Source of the DNA: Candidatus Magasanikbacteria bacterium CG_4_10_14_0_2_um_filter_41_10
GTDB lineage: Bacteria; Patescibacteriota; Patescibacteriia; Magasanikbacterales; UBA922
DNA length: 7,367 nucleotides
Direction: 5' to 3'
NCBI GenBank assembly: GCA_002792995.1
Contig: PFPJ01000081.1
Location: forward strand, 1-7,367
Shown: positions 5,545 through 7,367 of the stretch, piece after piece
Numbering within the stretch: the first letter of the stretch is position 1
Layout of the letters: every line of letters begins with the position of its first letter
Notes under the pieces: generated by a model
What the model saw: only the letters and a program-made list of their open reading frames with translations
What the model was told of the DNA's origin: nothing
Databases searched by the model: none
Position numbers and translations under genes: made by a program

Positions 5545-5557
5545 GTATATTCGACAT

Positions 5558-5586
5558 AAAAAAACAGCTTGTACAGCTGTTTTTTT
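5558..5586. terminator. Bidirectional terminator between convergent genes
   Basis: A perfect 12-bp inverted repeat (arms 5558-5569 and 5575-5586, loop TGTAC) has the core ACAGCT/AGCTGT flanked by A and T tracts. It lies 13 bp after the stop of the membrane-protein gene and about 50 bp after the stop of the convergent P-type ATPase, so it can serve both. Confidence 0.93.
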
Positions 5587-5635
5587 TGTTTGATACTACG
5601 GAATTTTTATCGCTTTTGTATACAGAGAAACATTG

Positions 5636-7367
5636 TTATGCTCGACTCGCACGAAGTGCATTCAAGATGACAGCGACATCGATGGCTTCTTGGAGCAGTG
5701 CACCAATAATGGCTGGAATATAGCCAAGGGATGCGAAGATCATCGCGACAATACTGAGCCCAATTCCGACGAAGATACTCTGGAGTGCTATGCGAATCGT
5801 CCGCTTTGCTATTCTGATCGTTTCTTTCACGTCTTCAAGATCACCCCCGAGAAAGACAATATCTGCAGCTTCTGATGCGGCAGTTTGTTCTTCATTACTA
5901 AAGACCATTCCTACATCAGCCAGTGCGAGTGCAGGCGCATCGTTTATCCCGTCGCCAACCATGGCGGTTACTTCACCGGCAGCTTTGAGTGCTGCGACGC
6001 CATCTTTTTTTTCTGTTGGGGAACAGTCTGCTTTGAGTGTGAGATGTTCTCGGATGTCGCCAAGTTGTAACAGAATTTTTTCAGCATTTTCTTTTTTGTC
6101 TCCTGTAAAAATGTGAATCTTGACACCGAGATTGTGTATTTCTTTGAGGATATCAGTAGAATCTTGTTTCAGGGTGTCTTCAAATTCAATGCGAGCAACA
6201 ATCTTTCCTTCACGTTTTAGTTCTACGGCATTGATATCATGACTTTGTGCCATCTTGCTGATGTGGTAGCGAACATCTTCTATAATAGCAGAGATACCCA
6301 CACCAGTTTCTTCCATGATGTCTCGTGCACTGAGTTGTGTGCCATTTTTTTCACGTGCTGCATCGACAATTGCTTTTGCAATCGGGTGAAGCGAATTTCT
6401 CTCTATGGCTTCGGCAATTTGCAGAGCGTGTGATGCATCCATGCTGTCGTCTAGCATGACAACATTTGTGACTATTGGTTTGCCGAGGGTGATGGTTCCT
6501 GTTTTATCAAAGATAAAGGTTGTCACACGAGCAAGTACTTCGAGAGCAGAAAGGCGTTTCACGAGGACACGACGTTTTGCAGATGCATTCATACCACCAA
6601 AGAGCGCTATTGGTGTCGCGAGAATGAGTGGACATGGTGTTGCGACGACCAATACCGCGAGGACTCTGCCGATGTCGTGGGATATAAGATAGGCAAATGT
6701 TGCAATGACTAACGTAATGATGGTAAAGATTGTACTATAGCGATCTGCAAGACGGATCAGCGGTGCTTTTTCTTGTTGTGCCTCTTGCACCATGCCAATA
6801 ATTTTTCGATACGTTGATTCGTTATCCGGTTTTGTGACGCGGACAATCATCACGTCTCCCATATTCACAATACCACTGCGGATTTGATCACCTTTCAATT
6901 TGTCCAGCATGTATGGTTCTCCTGTCAGTGATGATTCGTCGGTAAGGGCAGTGGTCGAGTCTAGTACGCCATCGAGAGGTACGACTTCTCCTTTGCGGAC
7001 GAGAATACGTTCACCCACAACAATAGATGCAATGGCGACTTTGTCTGTATGGTCATCAGTATTGAGACGCAATACTTCTTTTGGAATACGATCGCTGAGA
7101 GCGGTGAGAGACTGTTGTGCTTTTGTCATGCCATATTCTTCCAGTTGGGTTCCACTCGACAGCATGAGGACTATGACAAGAGCAACCAGATATTGCCCCG
7201 TGAAGATAGAAACAAGAATCGCAAGAATTGCAATATAGTCGAGCGCAAATTGTTTGCGCAAAAATGCCGTGACTGTCTCAACGATCATTTTCCAACTGCC
7301 CATAACAACAAGAACAAGAGCAAGAAGTATTGCAGCTGTGCGATAATGGAACATATTGTTGAGAAGC
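5636..7367 (-). CDS. P1B-type heavy-metal-translocating ATPase, 5' end outside the window
   Basis: This is an ATP-driven metal cation pump of the inner membrane. Numbering from the ATG at 7352-7354, it has the actuator TGE (144-146), membrane motif TPCP (239-242), phosphorylation site DKTGT (Asp283), N-domain HP (His323-Pro324) with ETGVG (349-353), TGD (417-419) and hinge GDGINDAP (467-474). Helices are seen at about 5-25, 36-54, 56-68, 208-226, 229-253, 525-545 and 547-566. Only seven helices precede the edge, where P1B pumps have eight, and the frame stays open to 7367 (codons LLNN before the ATG). The true start is therefore probably to the right, and any N-terminal metal-binding domain is unseen. 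TPCP replaces the CPC of CopA/ZntA pumps; some classifications place TPC pumps in subgroup P1B-5, linked to Ni/Fe, but the substrate cannot be set here. The C-terminal helix keeps QEAIDV..ILNALR (555-568). The gene converges on the membrane-protein gene. Confidence 0.94.
   Translation of the reverse strand, partial: LLNNMFHYRTAAILLALVLVVMGSWKMIVETVTAFLRKQFALDYIAILAILVSIFTGQYLVALVIVLMLSSGTQLEEYGMTKAQQSLTALSDRIPKEVLRLNTDDHTDKVAIASIVVGERILVRKGEVVPLDGVLDSTTALTDESSLTGEPYMLDKLKGDQIRSGIVNMGDVMIVRVTKPDNESTYRKIIGMVQEAQQEKAPLIRLADRYSTIFTIITLVIATFAYLISHDIGRVLAVLVVATPCPLILATPIALFGGMNASAKRRVLVKRLSALEVLARVTTFIFDKTGTITLGKPIVTNVVMLDDSMDASHALQIAEAIERNSLHPIAKAIVDAAREKNGTQLSARDIMEETGVGISAIIEDVRYHISKMAQSHDINAVELKREGKIVARIEFEDTLKQDSTDILKEIHNLGVKIHIFTGDKKENAEKILLQLGDIREHLTLKADCSPTEKKDGVAALKAAGEVTAMVGDGINDAPALALADVGMVFSNEEQTAASEAADIVFLGGDLEDVKETIRIAKRTIRIALQSIFVGIGLSIVAMIFASLGYIPAIIGALLQEAIDVAVILNALRASRA

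Noticed and set aside
5633..7238. Rightward open frames antisense to the P-type ATPase
   Set aside because: All conserved P-type ATPase motifs are on the minus strand; the opposite frames are Ser/Arg/Thr-rich shadows.
1..7367. Recoded UGA (code 25, as in Gracilibacteria or SR1) because no complete gene ends in TGA
   Set aside because: All genes are intact when TGA is read as stop and six stop codons are too few to infer recoding; code 11 fits.
1..7367. CRISPR array, toxin-antitoxin, restriction or phage-defence system
   Set aside because: There are no regularly spaced repeats of sufficient number and no gene with matching motifs; the genes have clear housekeeping or transport identities.

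Overview
The window reads as an ordinary chromosomal segment of a bacterium with moderate G+C content, genetic code 11 and compact intergenic regions. My best guess is a Candidate Phyla Radiation (Patescibacteria) lineage. This rests on the short lysine-rich zinc-ribbon L33, the short RarA with an unusual C-terminus, a DUF1189-like membrane protein, tRNA genes without encoded CCA, and mostly absent Shine-Dalgarno sequences. It is an impression from memory of such genomes, not a database result. I see no CRISPR array, insertion sequence, prophage gene, rRNA or obvious defence cassette.

Left part (1-2226), read leftward. The first 211 bases hold the N-terminal 70 codons of a sigma-70 family (ECF-like) sigma factor that runs off the left edge. 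Next come a strong intrinsic terminator (288-320) and typA/bipA (333-2117), a ribosome-associated translational GTPase. typA has a perfect-consensus sigma-70 promoter (TTGACA, 17 bp, TATAAT; 2198-2226) and a leader of about 70 nt containing a small hairpin.

Middle part (2333-2805). Two tRNA genes, tRNA-Val(TAC) followed by tRNA-Thr(GGT), form a leftward unit with its own promoter (2684-2712) and terminator (2333-2361). A long imperfect inverted repeat containing GTTCAT-type repeats sits between the tRNAs. A second promoter, back to back with the tRNA promoter, drives the rightward genes.

Right part (2806-5544), read rightward. msrB (repair of oxidised methionine) and rarA (AAA+ ATPase acting at stalled replication forks) are 13 nt apart and probably form an operon. 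rpmG (ribosomal protein L33, 51 aa) follows with its own near-consensus promoter and intrinsic terminator. After it comes a five-helix membrane protein resembling DUF1189, the only gene here with a clear Shine-Dalgarno sequence. A bidirectional terminator (5558-5586) separates this block from a convergent P1B-type heavy-metal ATPase (5636 to the right edge) with an unusual TPCP membrane motif. That gene is probably cut by the window at its N-terminus.

Functionally this is a set of housekeeping and stress-maintenance genes (translation, tRNA supply, protein and DNA repair, metal homeostasis) in separate transcription units with readable promoters and terminators. I found no convincing new multi-gene system. 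The most unusual items are the inter-tRNA inverted repeat, the typA leader, the TPCP-type ATPase and the uncharacterised membrane protein.
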